64,000 nt of DNA from Nitrospinaceae bacterium (GCA_029261405.1 JAJDBK010000043.1:62001-126000); one strand, 5' to 3'. Positions 9,209 to 20,800 are shown, counted from the first letter of the stretch. The notes: generated by a model from the sequence alone, not told the origin. A program made the numbers and translations.

Positions 9209-10171
9209 GTGGCCGAACTAACTTTGAACACCATAGAGAAAAAATCCCTTCGTGATGAATACGGCTCCCTGATAGCCGAATTAGGTGACACCCACAAAGA
9301 TATCGTGGTTCTCGATTCCGATCTTTCATGCTCGACGAAAACCGCGAAATTCGCCAAAAGACACCCGGAACGATTCTTCAATATGGGTATAGCGGAGGCG
9401 GATATGATCTCCACCGCCGCAGGTCTAGCCTCGGCGGGCAAGAAACCTTACGCCTCCACCTTCGCGGTCTTCGCCACGGGGCGGGCGTGGGACCAGATCA
9501 GACAGTCTGTCTGCCTGTCGAAACTGAACGTCAAGATCGTCTCCACCCACGGAGGCATTACTGTTGGCGAGGATGGGCCCTCCCATCAGGCGATGGAGGA
9601 TGTCGCCCTGATGCGGGTAATGCCCAATATGACGGTTATCGTTCCGGCCGACGCCAACGAAACCAGGGCGGTTATTACAGAATCGCTTAAAACGCCCGGC
9701 CCGATGTATATAAGACTTACCCGCGAAAAATTTCCACTTATCCATGGAGAGGATTGCGGTTTTAAACTCGGTAAAAGCCGTGTCGTCAGGGATGGCGGTG
9801 ATATCGCTATACTGGCTTGTGGATACATGGTGTATAAATCTCTCCAGGCGGCGAACCTGCTTGCTGAAGAGGGGATATCGTGCAGAGTGATAAATATGTC
9901 TTCCATCAAACCGATAGACGAAGAGGCCATTCTTCGCGCCGCCACCGAGTGCAAGGCTCTTGTTACGGCGGAGGAACACTCAATATTAGGTGGCCTTGGA
10001 TCTGCGGTAACGGAAGTCGTTTGTGAAAACAACCCGACACCTGTCGTTCGGGTCGGCATGGATCCCGTTTTCGGGAAATCCGGGAAATCGGAAATTCTAC
10101 TGGAAAAGTTCGGAATGAACACAACAGCCATCGTTAAAGCTGTTCACAGATCCTTGTCTTTAAAGAGATAA
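9209..10171 (+). CDS. Transketolase, C-terminal (pyrimidine-binding) subunit
   Basis: Second half of the split transketolase, 320 residues from a GTG start at 9209. The catalytic Glu region is NMGIAEADMISTAAGLA, followed by STHGGITVGEDGPSHQ, which is typical of transketolase and DXS pyrimidine domains. The C-terminal transketolase domain has TAEEHSILGGLGSAV. Separation from the N-terminal subunit by 9 nt, and from the protease gene by 1 nt, points to one operon. Confidence 0.92.
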   Translation: MAELTLNTIEKKSLRDEYGSLIAELGDTHKDIVVLDSDLSCSTKTAKFAKRHPERFFNMGIAEADMISTAAGLASAGKKPYASTFAVFATGRAWDQIRQSVCLSKLNVKIVSTHGGITVGEDGPSHQAMEDVALMRVMPNMTVIVPADANETRAVITESLKTPGPMYIRLTREKFPLIHGEDCGFKLGKSRVVRDGGDIAILACGYMVYKSLQAANLLAEEGISCRVINMSSIKPIDEEAILRAATECKALVTAEEHSILGGLGSAVTEVVCENNPTPVVRVGMDPVFGKSGKSEILLEKFGMNTTAIVKAVHRSLSLKR

Positions 10172-10172
10172 T

Positions 10173-11591
10173 ATGGCCTTCAACGACCATCCATTACAGG
10201 AAACCAATACAATGCCTGATAGTAAGAATCCGCCACTGGCGCAGGATACAAAAGTGTCGTTGCGATATGTTATGACCATGTTTGTCGTCGCTATATTTGT
10301 CGGTATGGGGCTTGGCTCAGTCAGGTCGGATGCGGTTTTCGCCGGGAGCGAGACTTACGACGAACTCGAATCATTCGCCGATATTCTTTCGCTGGTCGAG
10401 AACAGCTATGTGGACGATGTGGACACCAAAGAAGTCATTGAAGGCGCCATCAACGGGATGCTTCGTACTTTGGACCCTCATTCGAGCTATATGACCCCAG
10501 AGTTTTTCAAGGAGATGCAGGTCGAAACCCAGGGTGAATTCGGCGGACTCGGCATTGAGATCACCATAGACGAAGGATGGCTCACCATCGTGGCCCCTAT
10601 GGAAGAGACTCCCGCATGGCGTGCGGGAGTCAAGTCGGGCGATAAGATAGTCAAGGTGGACGGAGAACGGACCAACGATATGAGCCTGATGGACGCCGTC
10701 AGAAAAATGCGTGGAAAGAGGGGAACCCCTGTCACGATTACTATTGTCCGGGAAGGTTTTGAGGAGCCTAAGGATTTCATCATTGTCCGGGACATAATTC
10801 ATGTATCAAGCGTCAAATTCCAGATGCTACCTGAAAATATAGGTTATGTACGCCTGCGAAGTTTTACAAAAGAAGCTGGCTCCGAGACAAACGAGGCGAT
10901 TGAATCGATGAAAAAAGAGGGGATGAAAGCCCTTGTGCTCGATTTAAGGAACGATCCCGGCGGACTTCTCGATCAGGCGGTGGAAGTGTCGGAGCTTTTC
11001 CTTAAACGAGGAGAGCTTATCGTCTATACCAAAGGAAGAATTGAGAGCCAGAATATGCGCTTTACCGTCAAAAATCCTGGTGGGGGTGATGATTACCCGA
11101 TGGTAGTGCTGGTGAACCAGGGTTCGGCGTCAGCGTCTGAAATAGTCGCAGGGGCGTTACAGGATCTTAAGAGGGCCATCGTTGTCGGTACACAGAGTTT
11201 CGGCAAAGGGTCTGTCCAGACGATAATCCCTCTTAAAAACGACGCCGGGCTACGCCTTACTACAGCGCGATATTATACTCCTTCGGGACGTCAGATTCAG
11301 GGTGTGGGAATTACTCCCGACATTGTAGTCGAGGAGGAGTTTCTTGACCTTGAAAAGCTCAACGGGAAGAAAAAACATCGTGTCATTCGGGAAAAAGACT
11401 TAACTAATCACCTTGAACCGGTTGGCAAGGATAATAACGGCGACGATAAGAAGAAGAACGACAAAAAATCGCTTATTCGACCGGTAGCGGATATTGAAAG
11501 AGATGTTCAGCTCCAGCGTGCGGTTGGAGTTCTCAATAGCTGGGAAATCATAAAGGATATTCAGAACAGGCAGACCAGCGCCAACAATTGA
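10173..11591 (+). CDS. ctpA: S41 family carboxyl-terminal processing protease
   Basis: Periplasmic serine protease that trims or degrades envelope proteins at their C-termini. An N-terminal signal anchor lies at about 29-50 (VMTMFVVAIFVGMG). A PDZ domain spans about 120-210 (GGLGIEI...AWRAGVKSGDKIVKVDG). The S41 core has the catalytic Ser in NQGSASASEIVAG and the Lys in SFGKGSVQT. The charged C-terminal extension of about 90 residues is not typical of the core. The ATG at 10173 and a second ATG at 10212 are both possible; the first lies 1 nt after the transketolase stop. The 154 bp after it hold no gene I can support. Confidence 0.93.
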   Translation: MAFNDHPLQETNTMPDSKNPPLAQDTKVSLRYVMTMFVVAIFVGMGLGSVRSDAVFAGSETYDELESFADILSLVENSYVDDVDTKEVIEGAINGMLRTLDPHSSYMTPEFFKEMQVETQGEFGGLGIEITIDEGWLTIVAPMEETPAWRAGVKSGDKIVKVDGERTNDMSLMDAVRKMRGKRGTPVTITIVREGFEEPKDFIIVRDIIHVSSVKFQMLPENIGYVRLRSFTKEAGSETNEAIESMKKEGMKALVLDLRNDPGGLLDQAVEVSELFLKRGELIVYTKGRIESQNMRFTVKNPGGGDDYPMVVLVNQGSASASEIVAGALQDLKRAIVVGTQSFGKGSVQTIIPLKNDAGLRLTTARYYTPSGRQIQGVGITPDIVVEEEFLDLEKLNGKKKHRVIREKDLTNHLEPVGKDNNGDDKKKNDKKSLIRPVADIERDVQLQRAVGVLNSWEIIKDIQNRQTSANN

Positions 11592-11745
11592 TCCGTGCCT
11601 GGCTACGCTTGAGCGAAGAGTTTGGGCAAGCGGCCCTGGTTTTCATGAGTGTATGTAATGGGACTTAGTATACCTGGAGCCAAATGAAATTAAGTGGCGC
11701 ATTATTCTTTGCATGTAACCGGGCTCTGATGGCGAACATCTCGTA

Positions 11746-14301
11746 ATGAGCCTTACAATCAGGTATCTTGGCGCTCTGGGTTTGATTGCCCTGCTCTCCA
11801 CTGGCGCCTACTTCAGCCTGATTAAGGTGATAGAAACCCAGGATAACAGCGCCGCCATAATAAACCTAAGCGGCCGACAGAGAATGCTCTCCCAGAGGAT
11901 CGCACATCTTGCGGAGAAGGTTGCCGATCAACACTACGAAGCATCACCCGACGAAAATATAAAGCCTCTAAAGAGAGCTATTTCCCTGATGAAGCAGTCC
12001 CATGAGTGGCTGACCCAAGGTAACATTGAAAGAGGCATTACAAAAGCGCATTCAAAAAAAATTCATGAGATGTATTTTGATGAACCGTTGAATCTGGATC
12101 ATCAGGTACGTAAATTCATCACTGAAGCCAGGAAGCTGATTGATGACCCTCTATCGGCGGGCAGATACGATAATCCTCATCTTTTGTATATCAATTCCGT
12201 GACCAGCGCGAAACTGCTCACCTCCCTTGACCAGATAGTTTTGCAATACCAGATAGAGAGCGAAAATCATATTGAGCGATTAAGATGGGTTCATTCCACT
12301 ATTTTGTTTATTACCCTGCTGACCCTTCTGATTGAGGCCATATTTATCTTTCGACCGATGGTCCAGAATATTGAGATTGACCGCCAAAAGCTCATTGAGG
12401 CTGAGCAAAAAACCTTATCGATACTAAAAACGGTGGGAGAGGGTGTGATTACCATCGACACCAAATCCATCATTGTTTTCGTAAACGAGGAGTTATGCAA
12501 TATTTTCGGCTATTCGGAAACGGAACTACTGGGGCGGAAGCTTGATGTCCTTATTCCGGCAAGATACCTTTCGAAACACCACTCAGGGCTGAGGAGGTAC
12601 CTTGAAGGAGGGCCAGCGAGGATTCTGGGCAAAAGGCTGGAGCTTGAAGGTTTACGCCAGGACGGTTCGATCTTTCCCATAGAGCTTCGGGTCGAGGAGA
12701 GCAAACTGGGCGGTGACCATGGGAGGCTCTTCATCGGCGCCATCCGGGATATTGCAAAACGTAAGGATGCCGAGGAGGCCTTTTACAGGCTACACACGGC
12801 CATAGAGTCGGCGGACGAGATGGTTTGTGTGACAGACAATAACGGCTATATACAATACTGCAACCCTGCGTTTGAACGGATAACAGGCTACTCCAGAGAG
12901 GAGGCTCTGAACAAAAATCCGAGAATCCTGAAAAGTGGCAAACATGAAGACAGCTACTATACGGGAATTTGGGAGGTAATTACCCGGGGGGATGTTTGGA
13001 AGGGTCGTTTTATAAACAAGAAAAAAAACGGCGGACTGTATGAGGAGATTGCGACCATCTCCCCTATCAAAAACAGCTCCGGCGGGATAATAGGGTATGT
13101 GGCTGTTAAACGGGACGTTACTCATGAATTGTTGCTGGAGAAGCAGTTTCAGCAGGCGCAGAAATATGAGAGCCTTGGCATTCTGGCTGGAGGGATAGCT
13201 CACGACTTCAACAATCTGCTTACGACAATTCTTGGTAACGCGGAACTTGCCCTCGAAGAGATCGGCGATTCTACTCTGGCTCACGAGAGCGTGATGGAGA
13301 TTCATACAGCGACAAACCGGGCGGCGGAACTGAGCAGGCAGATGCTCGCCTACTCCGGCAAGGGGCAGTTTTTGATAGAAAAAATAAACTTGAATGACAT
13401 CGTCAGGGAAATGACAAAACTGTTAAAGTCGTCAGTTTCCAAAAACGTAATTATTCAACACTACTTCCATGCAGACCTTCCACTTATCAAGGCCGACGTT
13501 ACGCAGATTCGCCAGGTCGTAATGAACCTTATAACAAACGCATCGGAGGCTCATAACGAGAAGGATGGTGTCATTACCATTACTACCGGAGTGATGGATT
13601 GCGACCATGTATTCCTGAAGGACGCATACCTGAACGAGGAACTTCCTTCGGGGGAGTATGTATTCCTGGAGGTTCTCGATACGGGTGAAGGAATGGACAA
13701 GGAGACAAAAGATAAATTGTTCGACCCGTTCTTTACCACAAAGTTTACCGGCAGAGGGTTGGGTATGGCGGCGGTTCTCGGAATCATTAAAGGTCACAAG
13801 GGAGGCATAAAGGTAGACAGTTCTCCCGGAATAGGGACCAGGTTCACGATTGTATTGCCTCCGACAGCGGGAAAAGAAGTTGATGAGATTCTTGCTCCAT
13901 CGCAAACCTTGAACTGTGTTGGAACTATTCTTTTGGTTGACGATGAGGATGGGGTTATTAATATCGGCAGGAAGATTCTTGCACGGCTCGGTTTCAATGC
14001 GCTTACCGCGAAAAACGGTGAAGACGCCATCGAAATATTCACGAAAAATGTGGATATAATAACCTGTGTAGTTCTCGACCTTTCAATGCCGAAAATGGAT
14101 GGTGGAACCTGCTTTAAAAAGTTGCGTGATATCAAGCATGATATACCCGTGGTGATAACCAGCGGATATGATAAGTCCGACTTCTCCAGACGCTTTGACG
14201 GTTGGGGTGTCTCGGAGTTCCTCCAGAAACCGTTTCAGAAAATATCGATGGAACAAGCTCTGATCAAAGCTTTGGGAGCCAGCAAGGAGACGGCCAACTA
14301 A
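11746..14301 (+). CDS. Hybrid sensor histidine kinase with PilJ-type sensor, two PAS domains and receiver
   Basis: An 851-residue membrane kinase. TM1 lies at about 5-25. A periplasmic PilJ/NarX-like domain (NLSGRQRMLSQRI) runs from about 35 to 175, and TM2 lies at about 182-205. Two PAS domains follow (about 220-340 and 345-465). The HisKA domain has H486 in GGIAHDFNN, followed by an HATPase (EVLDTGEGMD, GRGLGMAAVLGI). A C-terminal receiver has acidic residues VDDEDG and phospho-acceptor D778 (VLDLSMPKMDG). There is no output domain, so it must act through a partner. Its kinase and receiver closely resemble those of the kinase at 41090-43765, while the sensors differ. The ligand is unknown. 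Confidence 0.9.
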   Translation: MSLTIRYLGALGLIALLSTGAYFSLIKVIETQDNSAAIINLSGRQRMLSQRIAHLAEKVADQHYEASPDENIKPLKRAISLMKQSHEWLTQGNIERGITKAHSKKIHEMYFDEPLNLDHQVRKFITEARKLIDDPLSAGRYDNPHLLYINSVTSAKLLTSLDQIVLQYQIESENHIERLRWVHSTILFITLLTLLIEAIFIFRPMVQNIEIDRQKLIEAEQKTLSILKTVGEGVITIDTKSIIVFVNEELCNIFGYSETELLGRKLDVLIPARYLSKHHSGLRRYLEGGPARILGKRLELEGLRQDGSIFPIELRVEESKLGGDHGRLFIGAIRDIAKRKDAEEAFYRLHTAIESADEMVCVTDNNGYIQYCNPAFERITGYSREEALNKNPRILKSGKHEDSYYTGIWEVITRGDVWKGRFINKKKNGGLYEEIATISPIKNSSGGIIGYVAVKRDVTHELLLEKQFQQAQKYESLGILAGGIAHDFNNLLTTILGNAELALEEIGDSTLAHESVMEIHTATNRAAELSRQMLAYSGKGQFLIEKINLNDIVREMTKLLKSSVSKNVIIQHYFHADLPLIKADVTQIRQVVMNLITNASEAHNEKDGVITITTGVMDCDHVFLKDAYLNEELPSGEYVFLEVLDTGEGMDKETKDKLFDPFFTTKFTGRGLGMAAVLGIIKGHKGGIKVDSSPGIGTRFTIVLPPTAGKEVDEILAPSQTLNCVGTILLVDDEDGVINIGRKILARLGFNALTAKNGEDAIEIFTKNVDIITCVVLDLSMPKMDGGTCFKKLRDIKHDIPVVITSGYDKSDFSRRFDGWGVSEFLQKPFQKISMEQALIKALGASKETAN

Positions 14302-14364
14302 TAACCCACAGCCAGCGTCTCAATAAAACCTGCATTAAAACATCCCCTGAATCGAAAGTAGTCA

Positions 14365-15318
14365 TTGGCAAAAAAAAGAAAACGCGCAAAAAAGATACTC
14401 GACAATAAAGCGATATACGTCGCCATTCTACTCTTTGTCGCAGGTTTTCTCGCAGGCTATTTTTTCAAGGATACTGAGAAAAACGTTCCGACTCAAGGCG
14501 CGATTTACGACAACTCGGTAGAGTTTTACGAACCGTCTAAACCAAAACCAAAACCAAAGCCAGAAACAACACACAAAAAGGTGATCGACCGGAAACCAAT
14601 AATAGAAAAGGATGAGAAGGAACCGCCGAAACCTGTGGCTCAACCAGCGCCGCCAACGTCCACTGTGGCCATTATCATCGACGATCTGGGCGGAAACCTC
14701 AAGATGGCAGAACGTTTCATGAAACTCGACATTCCGGTGGCGTTCGCCATTTTGCCCCATCTGGCAAGGTCTGTCATGGTGGCGGAAAAAGCTCATGAGG
14801 CGGGGTTGGTGGTAATGCTTCACCTTCCCATGGAGGCTAAAGGCAAGGACGCGCGTCTCGGTCCCGGAGCTTTATATGTGAATATGGGAAAGAGATCGAT
14901 AGAAAAACAACTATTCGCCAATATCGACGCTGTTCCTCATGTCGTCGGTGTAAATAATCATATGGGGTCTCTTTTTACCGAACGAAGCCAGGGGATGGAG
15001 GATCTGGTTTCAGGTATTAAAAAGAGGGGTCTCTTTTTTGTAGACAGCAGGACAACGCCGAAAACTGTTGCGTACGATGTAGCTCTGGCCGCTGGGGCGC
15101 CGACGGCCAGAAGGGACGTGTTTCTCGATAACGAGCGGGATGTGGAAAAAATCGTTTTACAGATCAAAGACCTGGCCGACAAGGCTATTAAAAGGGGAAG
15201 GGCCATCGGCATCTGCCACCCATACCCGCAAACATTGCAGGCGTTAAAAAGAGCCTCCGCTATTTTCAGGGATTCGGGTGTTAAGGTGGTCCCGGTTACC
15301 CAACTGCTTATAAAATAA
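14365..15318 (+). CDS. Divergent polysaccharide deacetylase family protein (YibQ/DUF610)
   Basis: A 317-residue protein with a TTG start at 14365, an N-terminal basic stretch and TM helix (about 16-35), and a Pro/Lys-rich periplasmic linker (about 50-95). The divergent deacetylase domain follows, with motifs IIDDLGGN, NNHMGS, DSRTTP and the C-terminal CHPYPQT. The family is related to NodB-type deacetylases and is often encoded next to carboxyl-terminal proteases, as in this neighbourhood. The substrate is unknown; cell-wall or exopolysaccharide is the usual guess. It converges with the next minus-strand gene across 4 bp. Confidence 0.85.
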   Translation: MAKKRKRAKKILDNKAIYVAILLFVAGFLAGYFFKDTEKNVPTQGAIYDNSVEFYEPSKPKPKPKPETTHKKVIDRKPIIEKDEKEPPKPVAQPAPPTSTVAIIIDDLGGNLKMAERFMKLDIPVAFAILPHLARSVMVAEKAHEAGLVVMLHLPMEAKGKDARLGPGALYVNMGKRSIEKQLFANIDAVPHVVGVNNHMGSLFTERSQGMEDLVSGIKKRGLFFVDSRTTPKTVAYDVALAAGAPTARRDVFLDNERDVEKIVLQIKDLADKAIKRGRAIGICHPYPQTLQALKRASAIFRDSGVKVVPVTQLLIK

Positions 15319-15322
15319 GTAT

Positions 15323-17893
15323 CTATTCCCTATCCATCAACGATTTCAGGCACAATAGACTTGAGATGTTGTGTTGCACATAATCGATCCTGATCTCAAA
15401 GTTTGTGAGACTGCGGTGAAAACCTCCCAACGCGCGGTTCGGGTCTTCAAGGTAGATGGTAGTCTCCGGCGCGAACTGGGTCTGGAGCTGGAATCTTACG
15501 CCAGCTTTTAACGCCGCCAGAACCGAGCCGTCACCCGGTAACTTGTTCATGTCGGTAAAAAGGTTGTAGGCGGCGCAAAGACCTTCGCTCCTGGTTGCAG
15601 TTGGTGTAGAGCGGGGAGGAGTATAATAACTACCTCTCCAGTCGTCGTATCGGTCTGGTGGATTCATGCTCTGTTTTGCAACGATGGCTGTTACGATCCT
15701 TCTGGCGTGCAAAAGCAACAGGTCGTCTTTTTTCGCCCTGTATAATTCGTTTAGCCCGTATAGCAGCCAATGATCGTGTATCAGGTTCTCTGTGGCGGTA
15801 TCCTTGTCCCTGACTTTTATAAGGTAAAGGGTAGATCGGTAAGCGGACTCAAGCCATTTTTCGTCCCCGTCAAGTTTATAAAGCCTCATGAAAGCCAGAA
15901 TCGATTCGCCGGGGTAATATTCGGAGATAAAGTCGGTGGCTACCCCCCCCGGATACGATATTTTGTGAACAGAAGAGCCGTCATCCCGCAACATGTGGAC
16001 CATTCCGTCTCCCAGCTTCTTGACGGTATCCAGATGACTGGCGTCGCCGGTTACATCCATATATTTGATCAAAGCGATTATCGCCAGTCCCGCTCCCCCA
16101 AGTTTGACCGACCCTTTTTCCATTATAGCCAGCGCTTCGGACGCCCCCGGCATCGGTACGATCTGGTCTGACAGGTAGCCGATAGCTCTCTTCGAAGACG
16201 CAAGCAGTTCACTATCTTTTCTGATTTCATAAAGCTCCATCATCGCGTAGATGGTTCCCGCATGGCGAAGTATGTTGTATTTATCCCGGGACGTATTTTT
16301 GTGAGCGTCAAAGGAGTAGACAAAACGCCCGTCAGGACCAACGGCTGAGGTAAGATATTTTCCGCCCATGACGGCTGATTCAAGAAGATCCCCGGAGGTG
16401 TAGTTTAAAACCGGAAGATGACCCCTCACGATCCCGGTCCGCCTCTTCTCGCTTGCAAAATGGTTTACCGTGGTGAATTTATAACCCCGCGATTTCGATT
16501 TTAATCTCTTCAGCCGTTTAAACGGGAGGTCACGTTCCTTTAATAGTTTTGTCATTCTTCCGGTATTGAGATTGCCTTTTCGGGAGAGAAGGACTCTACT
16601 CGTTATCTCATCCGGCAGGAACGCAATTCCTGTTTTCCGGTTAAACGCAAAACCGAAACTACCGTTCCGGAAAACAGGGGGGACAACGCCCTCCACTATA
16701 TTGAGTTTCTCAACGAAATCGACGATATCGACTTTCACCCATTCAGGAGACCAATGGTCACCTGTTATTTTCTTGAGTTGTTTTATCGCTGTCAGTCCCG
16801 CTGTCTCGAGGTCAAAACCGCTCCCATACGTTACTTTCGCCTGTTTGCCAAACCGCCCCGCCGAAATAAATATAATGGCGGGCCGGGACGAAGCGCTTTT
16901 CGGCGCCCCGTTATTTTCTATCGTATCCCAACTCTCGTAAAGTCCGTCCGCTAAGCTTTGAGCGTACCGTTTTTTCTCTTCAGTCTCGGCATTGCCGGTT
17001 CCTGCAAGATTTTTAAACCATACTTGCCGGTTTTTTACGGCAACTTTTTTATGCGCTTTTTTAAAGAGAGTTGGGACCGGAGCCGAATTATCCGCCTGGC
17101 CGCTTGCAAGCGTAAAGAACAGAACGCCTGATAGAGCGAAAACCGCCGAGAGTATGGCGAGGTTTCCAAACGCCCTTAAACTGAAAAATCTTGCGTTAAC
17201 AACCACCGACCGCACAGTCCCGGAACCGATATCGATGGCGTAATAAATGATGGATGAGAGAAGGCAGATGGCGCCTGCCATCTCGAACTCTTCTTCGAGC
17301 AGGACTTCGAGTCGGTAGACCGAATAATCGGAAAATTTCGCCGCCCCCCGCACTCCTTCAAGGAGCAGGGCAAGAACCCAGAAACCGAGGCCCGCGAAGG
17401 CCCAGAGCGCGGAGCGTTTACTGGTAAGGAATCTCTGGGTGAAAAAGAGCGCCATGGCCGAGACCAGAAGAATAATTACGGGGGCGAAAACCAGTTGCCA
17501 CTGCGTGATATATATCCATGGCCCTCCCATTTTTTCAGAGGTGTTTCTTATCTCCGCCCAGAAAAGATTTTCGTGCAGGATGGTGATCTCATCAAGCGAG
17601 AGCAGAAACCCGACAAGCCCCACACCGAGCCACAAGGCCGGAAACGCTGGTCTGTACTTACGGTCAAGGCCGGTTTCAACAAAATAAGCGAGAAGACACG
17701 CCATGCCGAAGAGTGTGAAAAGAGCGCCGGAATACCAGGTGGGGATGTTCCGCTCCTTATCGAGGTTGAACCAGTAGACGCCCGACAACTTCATGTCCGA
17801 ATAGAAGAGATCCAGCAGGCCGAGGATTATGGCTACAATAAAGAGGAGCCGAATATAGAAGTCGGCTCTGTTGTTTAACGATTTTGTGTTCAC
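15323..17893 (-). CDS. Large membrane protein with predicted alpha/alpha-toroid periplasmic domain, function unknown
   Basis: An 856-residue protein. The first 270 residues contain about seven hydrophobic helices. Residues about 300-490 are a soluble region I do not recognise. Residues about 500-850 show the repeated helix pairs and aromatic/acidic pattern of an alpha/alpha toroid such as six-hairpin glycosidases (RHAGTIYAMMELY near 540, GGAGLAIIAL, FISEYYPGESILAFMRLY, HDHWLLYGLNELYR). No catalytic residues can be named with confidence. Its ATG overlaps the stop of the 1233-residue gene upstream by 4 nt (17890-17893), so the two products are probably made together. A glycan-processing role is inference only. 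Confidence 0.75.
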   Translation of the reverse strand: MNTKSLNNRADFYIRLLFIVAIILGLLDLFYSDMKLSGVYWFNLDKERNIPTWYSGALFTLFGMACLLAYFVETGLDRKYRPAFPALWLGVGLVGFLLSLDEITILHENLFWAEIRNTSEKMGGPWIYITQWQLVFAPVIILLVSAMALFFTQRFLTSKRSALWAFAGLGFWVLALLLEGVRGAAKFSDYSVYRLEVLLEEEFEMAGAICLLSSIIYYAIDIGSGTVRSVVVNARFFSLRAFGNLAILSAVFALSGVLFFTLASGQADNSAPVPTLFKKAHKKVAVKNRQVWFKNLAGTGNAETEEKKRYAQSLADGLYESWDTIENNGAPKSASSRPAIIFISAGRFGKQAKVTYGSGFDLETAGLTAIKQLKKITGDHWSPEWVKVDIVDFVEKLNIVEGVVPPVFRNGSFGFAFNRKTGIAFLPDEITSRVLLSRKGNLNTGRMTKLLKERDLPFKRLKRLKSKSRGYKFTTVNHFASEKRRTGIVRGHLPVLNYTSGDLLESAVMGGKYLTSAVGPDGRFVYSFDAHKNTSRDKYNILRHAGTIYAMMELYEIRKDSELLASSKRAIGYLSDQIVPMPGASEALAIMEKGSVKLGGAGLAIIALIKYMDVTGDASHLDTVKKLGDGMVHMLRDDGSSVHKISYPGGVATDFISEYYPGESILAFMRLYKLDGDEKWLESAYRSTLYLIKVRDKDTATENLIHDHWLLYGLNELYRAKKDDLLLLHARRIVTAIVAKQSMNPPDRYDDWRGSYYTPPRSTPTATRSEGLCAAYNLFTDMNKLPGDGSVLAALKAGVRFQLQTQFAPETTIYLEDPNRALGGFHRSLTNFEIRIDYVQHNISSLLCLKSLMDRE

Positions 17894-20800
17894 TTTGCAA
17901 GAATTCCTATATAAGCGATTTTAGGCGCTACTTGTGGGAATTTCTTCAGTACCCTTTTATCGTGTCCCGGAAGGATGAAAAATGGGGAAGCGGCTTTTTT
18001 GTTCATCTCCCTGATCGCCGAAATATTTTCATTCTCATCGTAGTTTGCGCCGGTAGGCAAGTATCTGTCGATGCTCTTATAAAGATACGCTGTGTCTCCC
18101 CCGATAATTACAGGACCGTCCAGAGTCTTCACTGTCACATATTGGGAGCCTATGGTGTGTCCTCCACCAGCCGTTATATCTATCCCCGGCGCAAAAACAG
18201 CTGAACCATCCTTGAGTTTTAACCTTCCCTCGTTTTCGGCTGTCAGCAACGCTTTGACACCAGGGCGATCTGTTTTCTCTTTTATAGAGTCAAACTCTTT
18301 TTGCTGAATATGGATATTGGCGTTGGGGTAGTCGGACAGTGAGCCGATATGGTCCCAGTGCCCGTGGGTGACAATTATATCGCGTACATCATCAGGTTCG
18401 ATCCCAAGCTCGCGCAGTTTAACCACCGGTCGTTCGTACCTTGTAAATTCTTTTTTCCTGGCTTTGTTACGATCACCAAAACCTGTATCGACCAACGTAA
18501 CACCATCGTCGCTCTTTATCACCCAGTAGAACCAGTCGAATGAGACTTTTTTTGATGGCGCCCCTCCCTTGATCGCCCTGCTCTCCTTATACTCGGAGGA
18601 GCCGTAACTTACGGCGTAGACTTCATGTTTGTCCAATGCTTTAGGGTAAGCCTCCACGTCGCATGTGAGCCAGGGTGAGTAGAGAAGGGTCAATAACGCC
18701 ATCGCCGCTACCACGTTGGTCACAGCGGTAAACAACATCGCGCGGGCCGACAGAAAAAGGAGACCGACTAAAAGGTAGAGCGATACACCGATCATCGCCG
18801 TGGCCGTAAGACCCCAGGCGGTTGATGTATTCATGGCAAGGGGGACAGCCAATGCGCCAAGGGCTCCGTTCATGGCGAAGAGCAGGGTAGGGGGCAATCC
18901 ATCCTTTGCCGCCGTTCTGAGCGTATACGGAAACGGTACGCCCATAAAAAACGCTATCGGGGCGATAAGGATTACGGCAATGCCCATCTTGACGAGCAGA
19001 GGGTTTCTCGCTGTTGCGGCGAAAACAATGGGTGAGAGTTTTATGTAGACCACCAGCAGGACTATTATGGTCAGGAGAGATATCCATAGCCCCTTTTGCT
19101 TCATGGCTCCACTCGAAAGCGACCCGATCCCCGAAAATATAAAGAGGGTTCCGAGGACCAGAGTGAAAGTAACTATAGGTGAGCCGATAAATATGCCGAG
19201 ATGTTGTATAAGGGTGACTTCGATCAACAGGTAAGCCGCTCCGGTGAACATCACGATAAACATATGTCTGAGCGCGGGCATCCTGTCGATTTCCCTGCCG
19301 AACAGCGGCGCGAAGCAGAACGGCAATACCAACAGCGCCACGATAAGGGTTTTTACATACCCATCTTTTATCGATTGGCTGGCAGGGTCGATGCGGAATG
19401 GAAAAGGTTTGTCGTCGGTGATAACGGTGACATTCCTTTTTACCATGAACTCCCGGTCCATCTGACCACGGATGATTTTGGAAAAATTCGTGTCGAGTGG
19501 AATATAAGGGTCGCTCAGCATGGTTGTCACGGAGTTTTTAATCGGCCCTTTGTAAACCCCTTCCTCTTTTTCGATTTTACGGATATCGTCAACCTCTTTT
19601 AACCACTTCTTGAGCAGAATATTTTCGTCTTTTGTGAAGGGGGTCTTTTTCATCAGGATCTGGATATAGTTATTGGTCTTGGTGATCCAGCGAAAGACGA
19701 AGAAGTGTCGTTCCGGGTTTTTTGCGCCCCGATCTTCCAGGGCTTTTTTGAGAGTCACCAATTGCTTGTAGGGGTGCGCTTCGCGAAGTGGATTGTTGGC
19801 CGGCTCTTCTATGATGAGCGTCCCGCGAGGTGTCAGGTGGTCGAGGTACATATGGGCCGCCTCAAGGGTGTTGAGGTACTCCGGGGCGGCGGATCTGCCA
19901 CGTACGCCTCCCTTGGCGTAGTGGGCGTTTAGCAAGGTTATCATGTCAAACGCTTTATCGTTTCGTTCCAGGTAACTTCTGCCGTCGAGCAACTCCACCG
20001 TTATATCTTTATAGTTGTCGCCATTGTACGGTACAAGCTCGCCTGTCATAAGATCGACGACCGACGGGTTTATCTCCACTCCATGAACATCGTTGGATAG
20101 AAATCTACCTGTTTTGGTAACGCCATCGCCCGAAAGCCCGATAATCAGGATGGCCGGATTGTCGTACATATTGTTCGGCATTCGTGGGTCGATCGCAAAA
20201 TCCTCGACCGGGTTGGGGCGAATAGTGTCGATGGTCCTGCCGTTATCGTAGCTTTTCAGGGTGGAGGAGTCTGGTTGTCTGCGGACGATATCGTACCTGC
20301 CGACGAAGGATGAGCGAGAGAAGAGCGTCTCCGCTTTTTTATGTTGTTTGCTCACCTTTGCCCTGACCACGTTCAGCCAGTCTGTCTCAAGGTTCAGGTA
20401 CCCACCCGTTATAAAAATGGCCGATCCGAGAAGGGCGAGGGTGATCAGTGGCGCCCGGAAACTTTTTACCGGATGTAACCGGATAAAGAATATGGCGGTA
20501 ATAAATGTGAAGGCCGAGAGGAAAAGAAGCCCGCTCTCCTCCCGGAACATTACCAACGCGGAATTGAGCAGGATCGCTCCGAGGGCGGCCCCCAGCAGGT
20601 CGAAGAAATAGATACGATACGAATCGGAAAAAGTGAGCGCCGCCGTAATGAGGTAACCGCAGGCGATAAACGGGACGGTCAGCAGTAGGGGCGCCAGAAT
20701 GGTCGATTTGTGAAGAGCCACCGCGGCTCCAAAGGAGAGGAGTATCGCAAAGGGCAACAGCAGACCCCACAACGCAAGGGCGCTACGCCTTCTGTCGTTA

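Noticed and set aside
11592-11745. Relic of the 42-bp repeat after ctpA
   Set aside because: Only short, scattered similarity (GCTTGAGCGAAG, GGCCCTGG) to the repeat; too weak to claim.
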